From: Auraticoccus cholistanensis
Lineage (GTDB): Bacteria > Actinomycetota > Actinomycetes > Propionibacteriales > Propionibacteriaceae
Direction: 5' to 3'
DNA: 64,000 nucleotides
NCBI RefSeq assembly: GCF_009742705.1
Contig: NZ_WPCU01000010.1
Location: 633,911 to 697,910 of the forward strand
Translations under genes and position numbers: made by a program
The notes under the pieces: generated by a model
The model's input: only the letters and a program-made list of their open reading frames with translations
Databases searched by the model: none
What the model was told of the DNA's origin: nothing
Shown here: positions 9,709-18,388 of the stretch, piece after piece
Layout: each line of letters starts with the position of its first letter
How positions within the stretch are numbered: position 1 is the first letter of the stretch

Positions 9709-10320
9709 TCAGGCGGCCAGCGCGGCGAGCACCGTCTCGCGGACCAGCCAGGGGGCGTCCTCGGCGGCCACCTCGCCGCGGTGCACGGCGGCCGAGGCGC
9801 CGTGCAGGACGGCCTGGACCACCCCCAGCTGCCACTCCAGGGGCATGTCGCCGCGGAACCTGCCCGCCTCCCGGCCGCGCTCGAGCAGGCCGCGGACCCG
9901 GACCGCGAGCCCCTCGTGGGCGCGACGCATCTGCTCCGGCGGCAGCGCCCGGGAGGCGGCGACCACGACCGCCCCGAACCGGTGGGTCAGCTGCCAGGTG
10001 GCCTCCAGCAGCCGGCCCAGCGCCTCACGCGGGTCGCCGTCGAGGTCCAGCTGGGCCAGCGCCTCGTCGGTCTGCGCGATGGCCCGGTCGACCACCTCGG
10101 CGACGAGGGCCGTCCGGGAGCCGAAGTGGCCGTAGAGGGTCACCCGCCCGACGCCCGCGGCGCGGGCGACCTCGTTCATGCTGGCGTCGGGGTCGACGGC
10201 GAGCAGCCGGGTGGCCGCCTCGACGAGGGCCTCGATGTTGCGGCGGGCGTCGGCGCGTCTGGGGCGCCCCGGGCCCGGCCCACCCACCGGGGTGGCCGCG
10301 CCGGTCTCCGTGGCTCCCAC
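9709..10320 (-). CDS. TetR-family transcriptional regulator
   Basis: A 203-residue TetR-type repressor. The N-terminal helix-turn-helix lies at about residues 28-73, with ASMNEVARAAGVGRVTLYGHFGSRTALV as the recognition segment; the rest is a helical ligand-binding domain. It starts with GTG, preceded by GAGGAGG at good spacing. A TAGCAT -10-like box at 10350-10355 gives a leader of about 25 bases. It converges on the MFS gene with a 53-base gap. The N terminus is rich in Gly and Pro before the first helix. The target is unknown. Confidence 0.88.
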   Translation of the reverse strand: MGATETGAATPVGGPGPGRPRRADARRNIEALVEAATRLLAVDPDASMNEVARAAGVGRVTLYGHFGSRTALVAEVVDRAIAQTDEALAQLDLDGDPREALGRLLEATWQLTHRFGAVVVAASRALPPEQMRRAHEGLAVRVRGLLERGREAGRFRGDMPLEWQLGVVQAVLHGASAAVHRGEVAAEDAPWLVRETVLAALAA

Positions 10321-10389
10321 CGGGCACCTCCTCGCGAACGGGCGCGCTCATGCTAGCGGCGCCACGAGGAGGGCCGGGCAGAACGCGAC

Positions 10390-10421
10390 GGACCCCCGGC
10401 CGCTGCTGCGACCGGGGGTCC
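10390..10421 (-). terminator. Hairpin terminator after tRNA-Ala
   Basis: GGACCCCCGG and CCGGGGGTCC form a perfect 10-bp stem around a 12-base loop, directly downstream of the minus-strand tRNA-Ala gene. There is no T-run, as is usual in such GC-rich genomes. Confidence 0.7.
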
Positions 10422-10430
10422 AGATGGTTG

Positions 10431-10503
10431 TGGAGCTAAGGGGATTCGAACCCCTGACCTCTTCCATGCCATGGAAGCGCGCTACCAACTGCGCCATAGC
10501 CCC
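10431..10503 (-). tRNA. tRNA-Ala (anticodon GGC)
   Basis: The minus strand folds as a full cloverleaf. The acceptor stem GGGGCTA/TAGCTCC contains the G3-U70 wobble pair that marks alanine tRNAs. The D arm is GCGC-AGTTGGTA-GCGC, the anticodon arm CTTCC-ATGGCAT-GGAAG gives anticodon GGC, and the T arm is AGGGG-TTCGAAT-CCCCT. The discriminator is A and CCA is not encoded. It reads GCC and GCT alanine codons. Confidence 0.96.
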
Positions 10504-10533
10504 GTGCGAGAGCCCCCTCGCGGGGACCCGGAG

Positions 10534-10539
10534 ACAATA
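10534..10539 (-). promoter_or_regulatory. Candidate -10 box for tRNA-Ala
   Basis: TATTGT on the minus strand lies 30 bases before the tRNA. A TTTGTG about 19 bases further upstream is a weak -35 candidate. Confidence 0.45.
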
Positions 10540-10572
10540 GCGCGGCGCCGCGGCCGCGCACAAATCGGCGCC

Positions 10573-11211
10573 TCAGCCCACCAGCCCCGACAGGTTCTGC
10601 TGCCCGGCACCGACGTTGTAGCCGTCGACGCGCCAGCGGGCGCCGACCCGGGTGAGGGAGATCCAGTGGCAGTTGCGGATGCCGGTGAACATCCGGGCCG
10701 CGACCAGGTCCAGCCCCAGGAAGGCGGCGAACCCGACGCGGGCGGCGAGGCCGTGGGTGGCCACCAGCACGACGTCGTGGTCGTCGGCGTCCTCGGCCAC
10801 CTCGGTGAGGGCCTCGCGGAAGCGGTCGGCGACCTCGCCCAGCGACTCCCCCGTGGCCGAGCGCCGGACGTCCTCACCGGCGTTCTCCCGCTCCAGGTAG
10901 GTCGGGTCCTCCGCCATCACCTCGGCCAGCGTCAGACCCTCCCAGGAGCCCACCGAGATCTCGCGGAACCGCTTGTCCAGGGTGGCGGTGAGCCCGGTGA
11001 CGGCCTCCACCGCCGCCACGGTCTGGCGGGTGCGGAGCAGGTCGGAGCTGTGCAGCCGGGTGATGCCCTCGTGACGCAGCTGCAGGGCCGCCTGCTCGGC
11101 CTGGGCGGTGCCGACCTCGTCGAGCTCGATGTCGGCCTGCCCCTGGAACCGCCCCTCGGCGTTCCAGCTGGTCTGGCCGTGGCGGAGCAGCAGCAGCCGG
11201 CGAGCCGTCAC
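10573..11211 (-). CDS. Histidine phosphatase family protein (phosphoglycerate-mutase-like; GpgP position)
   Basis: A 212-residue member of the histidine phosphatase superfamily. The phospho-accepting histidine is in LLLLRHGQTSWNAEG near residue 8, with the second catalytic histidine in VLVATHGLAAR. The same slot next to rsfS and nadD in M. tuberculosis (Rv2419c) holds glucosyl-3-phosphoglycerate phosphatase GpgP, so methylglucose-lipopolysaccharide metabolism is a fair guess; a generic phosphatase is the alternative. The GTG at 11211 overlaps the rsfS stop in GTGA and has GGAGGACCG before it, which argues against the longer reading from 11256. It is the last gene of the proA-to-rsfS group. 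Confidence 0.88.
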   Translation of the reverse strand: MTARRLLLLRHGQTSWNAEGRFQGQADIELDEVGTAQAEQAALQLRHEGITRLHSSDLLRTRQTVAAVEAVTGLTATLDKRFREISVGSWEGLTLAEVMAEDPTYLERENAGEDVRRSATGESLGEVADRFREALTEVAEDADDHDVVLVATHGLAARVGFAAFLGLDLVAARMFTGIRNCHWISLTRVGARWRVDGYNVGAGQQNLSGLVG

Positions 11212-11576
11212 CGGTCCTCCTGCACGCCCAGCTCGATGCGGGGGCAGTCGCCCCACAGCCGCTCCAGGGCGTACAGCGTCCGTTCCTCGGTGTGCTGGAC
11301 GTGGACGACCAGGTCGAGGTAGTCCAGCAGCACCCAGCGCTGCTCGCGGTTGCCCTCGCGCCGGGTGGGCTTGGCGCCGAGCTCGCGCAGCTTCTCCTCG
11401 ATCCCGTCCACCACGGCGCCGACCTGGCGCTCGTTGGCGGCGGTGACCAGCAGGAAGGTGTCGGTGATGGCGAGCTGCTCGGAGACGTCGTAGGCGACGA
11501 TGTTGGTGCCGAGCTTGTCGGCCGCGGCGTGCGCGGCGGCGGTGGTGAGCTCGATGGCGCGGTCGGTGGCCGCCAT
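11208..11576 (-). CDS. rsfS: Ribosome silencing factor RsfS
   Basis: A 122-residue RsfS/Iojap protein. In starvation this family binds ribosomal protein L14 (uL14) on the large subunit and blocks subunit joining. Its length and the segments IVAYDVSEQLAITDTFLL and WVLLDYLDLVVHV are characteristic. The ATG at 11576 has GAAGGGA upstream. It starts 25 bases after nadD and ends in a GTGA overlap with the phosphatase gene, the usual actinobacterial order nadD-rsfS-phosphatase. Confidence 0.95.
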   Translation of the reverse strand: MAATDRAIELTTAAAHAAADKLGTNIVAYDVSEQLAITDTFLLVTAANERQVGAVVDGIEEKLRELGAKPTRREGNREQRWVLLDYLDLVVHVQHTEERTLYALERLWGDCPRIELGVQEDR

Positions 11577-11601
11577 GTGGTTCCCTTCGTGGACGTCTGG
11601 G

Positions 11602-12267
11602 TCAGGCTGGGTGCGGCGCGTCGTCGCCGAGCTGGTACAGGCCGCGCTTCTGGATGTACTGCACGATGCCGTCGGGGACGAGGTACCAGATCGGCTCGCC
11701 GGCAAGGGCGCGGGCCCGGCAGGCCGTGGAGGAGATGGCCAGCGCCGGCACCTCCAGCAGGGTGATCTTGTCCGGCGGCAGGTGCGCGACGGCGGGCGAC
11801 TCGAGCTCCACCCCGGGCCGGGTCACCCCGACGAAGTGGGCCAGGTCGAAGAGCTGGTCGGCGCCGCGCCAGGTGAGGATCTGGGCCAGGGCGTCGGCGC
11901 CGGTGATGAAGAACAGGTCGACGTCGTCGCCGCGCTCGGCCCGCAGGTCCTTGAGGGTGTCGACGGTGTAGGTGTCGCCGCCGCGCTCGATGTCGACCCG
12001 GCTGACGGTGAAGCGCGGGTTGGAGGCGGTGGCGATGGTCGTCATCAGGTACCGGTCCTCGGCCGAGGAGACCCGCCGGGCCTTCTTCTGCCAGGGCCGC
12101 CCGGTGGGGACGAACACCACCTCGTCGAGGTAGAACTTGCTGGCCACCTCGCTGGCGGCCACCAGGTGGCCGTGGTGGATGGGGTCGAAGGTGCCACCCA
12201 TGACCCCCAGCCGGTAGCGCTGCCCGTGCGGGGTGCCGGGCTTGCGGGCGAGGCCCGTCTCACTCAC
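11602..12267 (-). CDS. nadD: Nicotinate-nucleotide adenylyltransferase NadD
   Basis: Converts nicotinate mononucleotide and ATP to deamido-NAD, the step before amidation to NAD. The 221-residue product has the nucleotidyltransferase signature [13 protein letters not shown] near residues 24-36 and the second motif [10 protein letters not shown] near the C terminus. The GTG at 12267 begins 10 bases after the stop of the small membrane protein gene; the ribosome site is weak, so translational coupling or an internal start just before GGTFDP remains possible. It belongs to the proA-GNAT-small protein-nadD-rsfS-phosphatase transcript. Confidence 0.94.
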   Translation of the reverse strand: MSETGLARKPGTPHGQRYRLGVMGGTFDPIHHGHLVAASEVASKFYLDEVVFVPTGRPWQKKARRVSSAEDRYLMTTIATASNPRFTVSRVDIERGGDTYTVDTLKDLRAERGDDVDLFFITGADALAQILTWRGADQLFDLAHFVGVTRPGVELESPAVAHLPPDKITLLEVPALAISSTACRARALAGEPIWYLVPDGIVQYIQKRGLYQLGDDAPHPA

Positions 12268-12277
12268 TCCGGGCGCC

Positions 12278-12421
12278 TCAGCTGTGGGGGCGGCGGGTCG
12301 AGTAGCCGTGCAGCACGAGGAGCGCGATGGCGAGCAGGGCGAAGGCCACCACACCGAACACCCAGGCAGGCATGGGCAGCTCGCGGTGCGCGGCCTCGAG
12401 GAGGACCAGGGCAGCAGTCAT
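12278..12421 (-). CDS. Small single-pass membrane protein (47 aa)
   Basis: A short reading frame on the minus strand with strong coding character. The 47-residue product has a soluble N-terminal stretch [20 protein letters not shown], one hydrophobic helix at about residues 20-38 ([17 protein letters not shown]), and a basic C-terminal tail ending STRRPHS, which predicts a cytoplasmic C terminus. Its ATG overlaps the stop of the upstream GNAT gene as ATGA, and nadD starts 10 bases after its stop, so it sits in a tightly coupled chain. Similar short membrane proteins occur next to nadD in related actinobacteria, to my recollection. Function unknown. Confidence 0.75.
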   Translation of the reverse strand: MTAALVLLEAAHRELPMPAWVFGVVAFALLAIALLVLHGYSTRRPHS

Positions 12422-13005
12422 GCGGGCACCCTACCGCCTGGCGCCCGGCGGCCCCGCCACGCCTGGGCGGTGGTGCGGAACACCACGTGGGGCCGCAGCG
12501 GGCTGCCCACCTCCAGCGCCGGGTGCTCGAAACGGGTGTGCAGCTCCATCCCCAGCCGTCGCATCACGGCCTGGGAGGGCAGGTTGAGGACCGCGGTCAT
12601 GGACCACACCTCGGCGAGCCCGACCGGGCCGAAGGCGTGGTCGAGCACCGCGGTCGCGGCCTCGGTGGCGTAGCCCTGGCCCCAGCCGGAGCGGGCCAGC
12701 CGCCAGCCCACCTCCACCCCACCGGCACCGGGCACGCCGTCGGGCATGGCCAGCAGCCCGACAAAGCCGATGCACACCCCGGTGGCCACCGGGGTGACGG
12801 CCCACAGCCCCCAGCCGCGCTCGGCGAAGCTCTGCTCGATCCGCTGCAGCAGCTGGTCGGTGCGGGCCCGGTCCTGGGTGGAGGGGAAGTAGCGCATCAC
12901 CTCCGGGTCGGCGTTGAGCGCGGCCAGGGCCTCCCGCTCGGCCGGTCCCCAGCCGCCCAGCCGCAGCCGCCCGGTGACCAGCGGCGGGACGACGACCTCA
13001 GCCAC
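12418..13005 (-). CDS. GNAT-family N-acetyltransferase (RimJ/RimL type)
   Basis: A 195-residue acetyltransferase with the RimJ-like layout: TGRLRLGGW near the N terminus and the acetyl-CoA loop region around [21 protein letters not shown] at about residues 100-120. Members acetylate N-terminal residues or small amines; the substrate is unknown. It starts with GTG and overlaps the proA stop by eight bases; its own stop overlaps the small membrane protein start as ATGA. Its place inside the proA-nadD chain is not part of the minimal conserved order, so it is a lineage-specific insertion or a common companion in this group. Confidence 0.87.
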   Translation of the reverse strand: MAEVVVPPLVTGRLRLGGWGPAEREALAALNADPEVMRYFPSTQDRARTDQLLQRIEQSFAERGWGLWAVTPVATGVCIGFVGLLAMPDGVPGAGGVEVGWRLARSGWGQGYATEAATAVLDHAFGPVGLAEVWSMTAVLNLPSQAVMRRLGMELHTRFEHPALEVGSPLRPHVVFRTTAQAWRGRRAPGGRVPA

Positions 13006-14239
13006 GGACCTGGCCGTCGCCCACCACCACGTACTTCGTCGAGGTCATCTCGGCCAGCCCCATGGGGCCGCGGGCGTGCAGCTTCTGCGTGGAGATGCCG
13101 ATCTCGGCACCGAAGCCGAACTCGCCGCCGTCGACGAAGCGGCTGGACGTGTTGACCAGCACCGCGGCGGCGTCCACCTCGGCGGTGAAGCGGTCCGCGG
13201 CCCGCACCGAGCCGGTGACGATGGTCTCGGAGTGCCCGCTGGAGTAGCGGCGGACGTGGGCCAGCGCCGCGTCGAGGTCGTCGACCACGGCCACCGACAG
13301 GTCCAGCGAGAGCGCCTCCTCGGTGAAGTCCTCCTCGGTGGCGGGCACCACCCGGTCGTCGAGGGCGACCACGTCGGCGTCCCCGTGCACGGTGACCTCG
13401 TGCTGGGCCAGCACCGCCAGCGCCCGGGGCAGGAACTCCGCGGCGATGTCGCGGTGCACCAGCATCGTCTCCAGGGAGTTGCACACCGACGGCCGGCGGA
13501 CCTTGGCGTCGACCATGATGCCCAGCGCGACGTCCTGGTCGGCGGTGGCGTCGACCACCAGGTGGCAGTTGCCGGTGCCGGTCTCGATCACCGGCACCTG
13601 CGACCCGGTGACGACCGCGTTGATCAGCCCGGCGCCGCCGCGCGGGATCAGCACGTCGACCAGCCCCCGCGCGGCCATCATCTCCTTGGTCACCTCGCGT
13701 CCGCCGGCGACCAGCTGCACCACGTCGGGGTCGACGCCCACCGCCTGCAGCCCGCGGCGCAGCGCGGCGGTGACGGCGGTGTTGGACTGCAGCGCCGAGG
13801 ACGAGCCGCGCAGCAGGGCGGCGTTGCCCGACTTCAGGCAGATCCCGGCCGCGTCGGCGGTGACGTTGGGGCGGGCTTCGTAGATGATCCCCACCACCCC
13901 GAGCGGGACCCGCAGCTGGCGGACCTGGACGCCGTTGGGGTTGGTCCAGCCGCGGACCACGTCACCCACCGGGTCGGGCAGCCCGGCGAGCTGGCGCAGG
14001 CCGTCCACCATGGCCGTCACCCGGGCCGGGGTCAGCCGCAGCCGGTCCACCAGCGCGGGCGCGGCCCCGGACTCCTCGGCGGCGGACACGTCACGGGCGT
14101 TGGCGGCGAGGACGTCCTCCTCCGCCGCCGCCAGGGCGTCGGCCATGGCGTGCAGGGCCGCGTCCTTGACCGCCCTGGACGCGGTGGCGAGGCTGCGGGA
14201 GGCGTCCTTGGCGGCACGGGCCTGGTCGCTGAACTGCAT
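12998..14239 (-). CDS. proA: Gamma-glutamyl phosphate reductase (glutamate-5-semialdehyde dehydrogenase)
   Basis: Second enzyme of proline synthesis: reduces gamma-glutamyl phosphate to glutamate semialdehyde with NADPH. The 413-residue length is typical and the catalytic cysteine is C253 in [13 protein letters not shown]. It lies 7.7 kb away from proB, which in many actinobacteria is next door. It starts with ATG six bases after a TAGAGT box and has no ribosome site, so the message is probably leaderless. It heads the chain proA-GNAT-small protein-nadD-rsfS-phosphatase, with overlapping or closely spaced genes. Confidence 0.97.
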   Translation of the reverse strand: MQFSDQARAAKDASRSLATASRAVKDAALHAMADALAAAEEDVLAANARDVSAAEESGAAPALVDRLRLTPARVTAMVDGLRQLAGLPDPVGDVVRGWTNPNGVQVRQLRVPLGVVGIIYEARPNVTADAAGICLKSGNAALLRGSSSALQSNTAVTAALRRGLQAVGVDPDVVQLVAGGREVTKEMMAARGLVDVLIPRGGAGLINAVVTGSQVPVIETGTGNCHLVVDATADQDVALGIMVDAKVRRPSVCNSLETMLVHRDIAAEFLPRALAVLAQHEVTVHGDADVVALDDRVVPATEEDFTEEALSLDLSVAVVDDLDAALAHVRRYSSGHSETIVTGSVRAADRFTAEVDAAAVLVNTSSRFVDGGEFGFGAEIGISTQKLHARGPMGLAEMTSTKYVVVGDGQVRG

Positions 14240-14251
14240 GGGGGAACTCTA
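14240..14251 (-). promoter_or_regulatory. Leaderless promoter of proA
   Basis: TAGAGT (minus strand, 14246-14251) is followed by TCCCCC and the proA ATG. The distance places the transcript start at or beside the start codon. Confidence 0.65.
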
Positions 14252-14298
14252 GTTCGACCGGCGTGACGACCGCAGGTGCGATCCGGGCGCGCGCGGGC

Positions 14299-15657
14299 TC
14301 AGCGCCGCTCGGCGCCGGCCGGGTCGGGCTCGGCGAGCGGCACGGGCTGGACCTGGTGGGCCACGGCCTTCCAGCGGCGCTGGCTGGCCAGCGCGACCAC
14401 GGCGGCCAGCGCGAGCGCGGCCGAGGCACCGGCGTAGGACCAGTCGACGCCGTGGTAGTCGATCAGCACCCCCGCGAGCGCGGTGCCGGCGGCCGCCCCG
14501 GTGGTGTTGGCCGCGGAGAGGAAGGACTGGGCCTCGTTCAGCCGGTCGACCGGGGCCAGCTCGTCCACCAGGTGCTGCTGCATGATCAGCGTGGGGGCGA
14601 TGGTGATGCCGGTGACGAACAGCAGCGGCAGCACGGCAGCCAGCCCGGCGTCCGGCCAGCGCATCAGCAGGGCCATGCAGGCCAGCAGCGCCGAGAAGGC
14701 CGCCAGCAGCACCAGCACGGCGTGCCGCTCCTGGAACCGCCAGGTCCGGGCGCCGTAGGCCAGGCCGCCGATGGTGCTGCCGCCGGCGATGGCGGCGAAG
14801 AAGATGCCGACCTGGTCGGTGCTGCCCAGCAGCAGCCCGGCGGTGGCGGCCATCGAGGTGTCGAGCTGGCCGAAGCCGATGCTCAGCATCAGCATCACCG
14901 CCAGCACGCTCGACACCCCGCCGATCAGCACCACCGGCACCCGCCGGCGCGGGGCCAGCAGCTCCTGCTGACCGTGCTCGTCGTACCCGCGCGACGGCGC
15001 CTCGGGCTCGTCCCGGGTGCCGCCGCTGTGCCGGGCGGCGTCGGTGCGGCAGTAGGCCAGCGCCCCGCCGGCCAGCAGCGCGGCGGTGATGTAGAGCGGG
15101 ACCCCGGAGGGGGTGAGCACCAGCAGCAGCGAGAGCAGCAGCGGCCCGCCGACGAAGATCAGCTCCACCGAGGTGCCGTCGAGGGCGAAGGCGACCCGGC
15201 GGGAGGCCCGGTCGGGGAAGATCACCCGCCACGCCGAGCGGATCGCCGGGCTCATCGGCGGGAAGCTGAGCCCAGCCACCAGAGCCAGCGCGAGCAGCAC
15301 CGAGGAGGGGGCTCCGCCCACGGTGGCCACCCCCAGCGCCACCATCGTCAGCGCGCTGACGACCGCGGTGGGGGCGAGCACCCGCGGCTGGCCGAGGCGG
15401 TCCATCAGCCGACCCCACAGCGGCATCCCGACCGCCGAGCCGAGGGCGAAGGCCCCGGTGACGAAGCCGGCCAGGCTGTAGGCGCCGCGCTCACGCTCGA
15501 TCAGCAGCAGCATCCCCAGCGGGGCCATGGCGATCGGCAGGCGGGCGACCAGCGCGGCGAAGAAGGGCTTGGCCGCGGGGCCGTGACCCAGCAACCGGGC
15601 GTAGGCCCGTACTCCCGTGCCCAGACCGTGCTCGCCGACCGACCCCACGCCACCCAC
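14299..15657 (-). CDS. MFS transporter
   Basis: A 452-residue major facilitator with about twelve membrane spans and a basic/acidic loop near the middle (DEPEAPSRGYDEHGQQELL). Motif A-like GRLMDRLGQPRVLAP follows the second span. The substrate cannot be inferred. A TAGCGT -10-like box at 15715-15720 gives a leader of about 50 bases, with a modest GGTGGGTGG before the GTG. It sits between proA and the mycothiol detoxification pair and seems to form its own transcription unit that runs towards proA. Confidence 0.82.
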   Translation of the reverse strand: MGGVGSVGEHGLGTGVRAYARLLGHGPAAKPFFAALVARLPIAMAPLGMLLLIERERGAYSLAGFVTGAFALGSAVGMPLWGRLMDRLGQPRVLAPTAVVSALTMVALGVATVGGAPSSVLLALALVAGLSFPPMSPAIRSAWRVIFPDRASRRVAFALDGTSVELIFVGGPLLLSLLLVLTPSGVPLYITAALLAGGALAYCRTDAARHSGGTRDEPEAPSRGYDEHGQQELLAPRRRVPVVLIGGVSSVLAVMLMLSIGFGQLDTSMAATAGLLLGSTDQVGIFFAAIAGGSTIGGLAYGARTWRFQERHAVLVLLAAFSALLACMALLMRWPDAGLAAVLPLLFVTGITIAPTLIMQQHLVDELAPVDRLNEAQSFLSAANTTGAAAGTALAGVLIDYHGVDWSYAGASAALALAAVVALASQRRWKAVAHQVQPVPLAEPDPAGAERR

Positions 15658-15758
15658 CTGCTTGCTCCGTCACCCTCGTACCGGCCCGGACTGAATCGTT
15701 CGAGCCACCGGCTGACGCTATCCGAACCGGCCCGTCGGGCCAACCCGGTAGCCGGCGC

Positions 15759-16409
15759 TCAGTGCCCCCGGTCGATCCACTCCTGGCGGTGCGGCGCCTC
15801 GGCGCCGATGGTGGTGGAGTCGCCGTGCCCGGTGTGCACCACCGTCTCCGGCGGGAGGGTGAGCAGCCGACCGGTGATCGAGTCGATGATCGTCTCGAAG
15901 CTGGACCAGGAGCGGCCCGTGGCGCCCGGCCCGCCGGCGAAGAGGGTGTCGCCGGTGAACACCACGCCCTGCTCCGGCAGCAGGAAGCAGCAGCTGCCGG
16001 GGCTGTGGCCGGGGGTGTGCAGCACGGTCAGCGTGGTCCCCGCCACCGACAGCTGCTGGCCGTCGGCCAGGTCGGCGTCGGGGCCGGTGTCGGCGTGCAC
16101 GGCGTCCCACAGCATCCGGTCGTCGGGGTGCAGGTGGACCGGGGCGTCGACGGCGTCGGCCAGCTCGCGGGCGGCGTCGACGTGGTCGTCGTGGGCGTGG
16201 GTGAGCAGCACCGCCAGCACCCGCCGGCCGCCGACGAGCTCGAGGATGGCGCGGGCGTCGTGGGGGGCGTCGACGACCACGCACTCGGTGTCGTCGCCGA
16301 CGACCCAGACGTTGTTGTCGACGTCCCAGGTGCCGCCGTCGAGGGAGAAGGTGCCGGAGGTGATCGTCCGGTCGATCCGCACGCCGCCGCCGGGCGCGAC
16401 GGCGCTCAC
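15759..16409 (-). CDS. MBL-fold metallo-hydrolase paired with mycothiol dehydrogenase
   Basis: A 216-residue metallo-beta-lactamase-fold hydrolase of the glyoxalase II type. The metal motif HAHDDH is at residues 71-76, with later ligands in HTPGHS and TGDTLF. Its GTG overlaps the mscR stop as GTGA. In mycobacteria the mscR homologue Rv2259 is also followed by an MBL-fold gene, Rv2260. The inferred role is hydrolysis of the S-formylmycothiol (or similar thioester) made by the dehydrogenase, freeing formate and mycothiol; that step has not been shown from this sequence. Confidence 0.88.
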   Translation of the reverse strand: MSAVAPGGGVRIDRTITSGTFSLDGGTWDVDNNVWVVGDDTECVVVDAPHDARAILELVGGRRVLAVLLTHAHDDHVDAARELADAVDAPVHLHPDDRMLWDAVHADTGPDADLADGQQLSVAGTTLTVLHTPGHSPGSCCFLLPEQGVVFTGDTLFAGGPGATGRSWSSFETIIDSITGRLLTLPPETVVHTGHGDSTTIGAEAPHRQEWIDRGH

Positions 16410-17503
16410 GAGGCCTCCCCGATCATGACCACCGAGCGCAGCACGTCGCCGGCGTGCATCTTGGCGAAGGCCGCCTCCACGTCGCCGATCCCGATCCGCT
16501 CGGTGACGAACCGCGACAGGTCGATCCGGCCCTGGGTGTGCAGGTCGATGAGCATCGGGAAGTCGCGGCTGGGCAGGCAGTCGCCGTACCAGGAGGACTT
16601 GAGCGCCCCGCCGCGGCCGAACACGTCGATCATCGGCAGCGTGATCTCCATGGTCGGGTTGGGCACGCCGACCAGCACGACGGTGCCGGCGAGGTCGCGG
16701 GCGTAGAAGGCCTGCCGGTAGGTCTCCGGGCGGCCGACCGCCTCGATGGCGACGTCCACGCCGAAGCCCCCGGTCAGCTCGCGGATCGCCTCCACCGGGT
16801 CGGTCTCGCGCGAGTTGATGGTGTGGGTGGCGCCCATCTCGGTGGCCAGGGCGAGCTTGCGGTCGTCGATGTCGACGGCGATGATCCGGGCCGCGCCGGC
16901 CAGCCGCGAGCCGAGCACGGCCGCGTCGCCGACGCCGCCGCAGCCGAACACCGCCACGCTGTCGCCGCGGGTGACGCCGCCGGTGTTGATGGCGGCACCC
17001 ACCCCGGCCATCACCCCGCAGCCGAGCAGCCCGGCGACCTCGGGCGGGGCGGCGGGGTCGACCTTGGTGCACTGCCCGGCCGCGACCAGCGTCTTCTCGG
17101 CGAAGGCGCCGATGCCCAGCGCGGCGGTGAGCTCGGTGCCGTCGAGCAGCGTCATCTTCTGGGTGGCGTTGTGGGTGGCGAAGCAGTACCAGGGACGTCC
17201 GCGTCGGCAGGCCCGGCAGTCGCCGCAGACGGCGCGCCAGTTCAGGACCACGTAGTCGCCCACCGCGACGTCGGTGACGCCCTCACCCACCTGGCTGACC
17301 ACGCCGGCGGCCTCGTGGCCGAGCAGGAAGGGGAACTCGTCGTTGATGCCGCCGTCGCGGTAGTGCATGTCGGTGTGGCAGACGCCGCAGGCCTGCACGT
17401 CGACCACCACCTCCCCCGGGCCGGGGTCGGGGACCACGATCGTGGTCAGCTCCACCGGGGCGTCCTTGCTGCGGGCGATGACGCCCTGCACCTGTGTCGG
17501 CAC
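16406..17503 (-). CDS. mscR: S-(hydroxymethyl)mycothiol dehydrogenase / S-nitrosomycothiol reductase
   Basis: A 365-residue class III-like zinc alcohol dehydrogenase that oxidises the formaldehyde-mycothiol adduct with NAD and reduces S-nitrosomycothiol. Catalytic zinc ligands appear in CGVCHTD (C39, C42) and LGHEAAG (H63); four cysteines in [15 protein letters not shown] bind structural zinc; the cofactor motif is [11 protein letters not shown]. An AGGAGGAGG ribosome site precedes the GTG, and a TAGGCT -10-like box lies at 17553-17558. It is translationally coupled to the MBL hydrolase. Mycothiol use ties the organism to the Actinobacteria. Confidence 0.94.
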   Translation of the reverse strand: MPTQVQGVIARSKDAPVELTTIVVPDPGPGEVVVDVQACGVCHTDMHYRDGGINDEFPFLLGHEAAGVVSQVGEGVTDVAVGDYVVLNWRAVCGDCRACRRGRPWYCFATHNATQKMTLLDGTELTAALGIGAFAEKTLVAAGQCTKVDPAAPPEVAGLLGCGVMAGVGAAINTGGVTRGDSVAVFGCGGVGDAAVLGSRLAGAARIIAVDIDDRKLALATEMGATHTINSRETDPVEAIRELTGGFGVDVAIEAVGRPETYRQAFYARDLAGTVVLVGVPNPTMEITLPMIDVFGRGGALKSSWYGDCLPSRDFPMLIDLHTQGRIDLSRFVTERIGIGDVEAAFAKMHAGDVLRSVVMIGEAS

Positions 17504-17590
17504 TGGTCCTCCTCCTCCACGGCGGCGCGGTCGTCCGACGCCGCTCGGGGCGAGCCTAACGAGCCGGCACCGGCCCGGGACAGCCGCGGC

Positions 17591-18217
17591 TCAGGCGGCC
17601 AGCGTGAGGTCGTCCGGGCGCGGGCGGCCCAGCGCCGGCACCCCGGCCCGGCGCAGCAGGAACCAGATCAGGTTGAGCAGGCAGAACACCCCCATGGCGC
17701 TGGCCACCAGCAGGGTGGAGACCTCCTGGGCGAGCAGCGCCCAGCTCCCCCACAGCAGCTGCATGGCCACGGCGATCACCAGGTAGGGGGCCGAGATCCC
17801 CTCCAGCGCGGTGCCGGTGGCGATCTCGCGCAGCTGCGCTCCCACCCCGACCACGCCGGAGGCGAAGGCGACGACCGCGAAGGCCACCGGTCCGAGCACG
17901 AGGTCCGTGGTCAGCCCGACCGCGGCGATGCCGGCCGAGACCGCGAGCACCGGCAGCCGGCGCAGCCCGCGGTCGGCGCAGATCATCAGCACGATGGCCA
18001 GCGCCAGCGCGCCCAGCACCACGTTGGGGAAGGCCATGTTGGCGCTGCCGACGAGGACGCCGTGGCCGGTCCAGCTGACGGCGCCGCCGACGCTCAGCTG
18101 CCACAGCACGAGGGAGCAGCCGTCGCTGGAGCGGCTGCGGAGCAGACGGAGGAGCTGGGGGGTGGCGGAGAGCATGCCGATGGCGGCAGCCACCCACCCG
18201 AGCACGAGGACGAGCAC
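17591..18217 (-). CDS. PQ-loop (SemiSWEET-like) membrane protein
   Basis: A 208-residue membrane protein with about seven hydrophobic segments and a PQ-loop, SATPQLLRLLRSRSSDGCSLVLW, near the N terminus; a second, degenerate repeat follows in the C-terminal half (QLREIATGTALEGISAPYL). The family includes small sugar transporters and lysosomal-type amino acid carriers. The start is put at GTG 18217, which has AAGGAG five bases before it. A longer reading from 18286 would begin directly against the TAGGCT -10 box, so it is unlikely. Function unknown; it stands alone between mscR and the glycosylation cluster. Confidence 0.75.
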   Translation of the reverse strand: MLVLVLGWVAAAIGMLSATPQLLRLLRSRSSDGCSLVLWQLSVGGAVSWTGHGVLVGSANMAFPNVVLGALALAIVLMICADRGLRRLPVLAVSAGIAAVGLTTDLVLGPVAFAVVAFASGVVGVGAQLREIATGTALEGISAPYLVIAVAMQLLWGSWALLAQEVSTLLVASAMGVFCLLNLIWFLLRRAGVPALGRPRPDDLTLAA

Positions 18218-18286
18218 GACGACTCCTTGGCCGGTCGCGGGAGGTAAGGGGACCTGCCGGTACGCCGTCGTCCGTGCAGCGGGCAC

Positions 18287-18292
18287 AGCCTA
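18287..18292 (-). promoter_or_regulatory. -10 box upstream of the PQ-loop gene
   Basis: TAGGCT on the minus strand, about 70 bases before the chosen GTG. It decides the start because the upstream in-frame GTG at 18286 abuts it. Confidence 0.5.
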
Positions 18293-18388
18293 GGGGGTAC
18301 GACGCCTCCCGTGCAGTAACGATCCAGAACGGCCGCCGGGGCGTGTCCCCCGGCCGGTGCCGCGAGAGCGTCCGGGCACCTGACCGGG

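Noticed and set aside
18217..18286. Longer form of the PQ-loop protein starting at 18286
   Set aside because: That GTG directly abuts the TAGGCT -10 box and has no ribosome site, whereas the GTG at 18217 has AAGGAG at good spacing and begins at the membrane segment.
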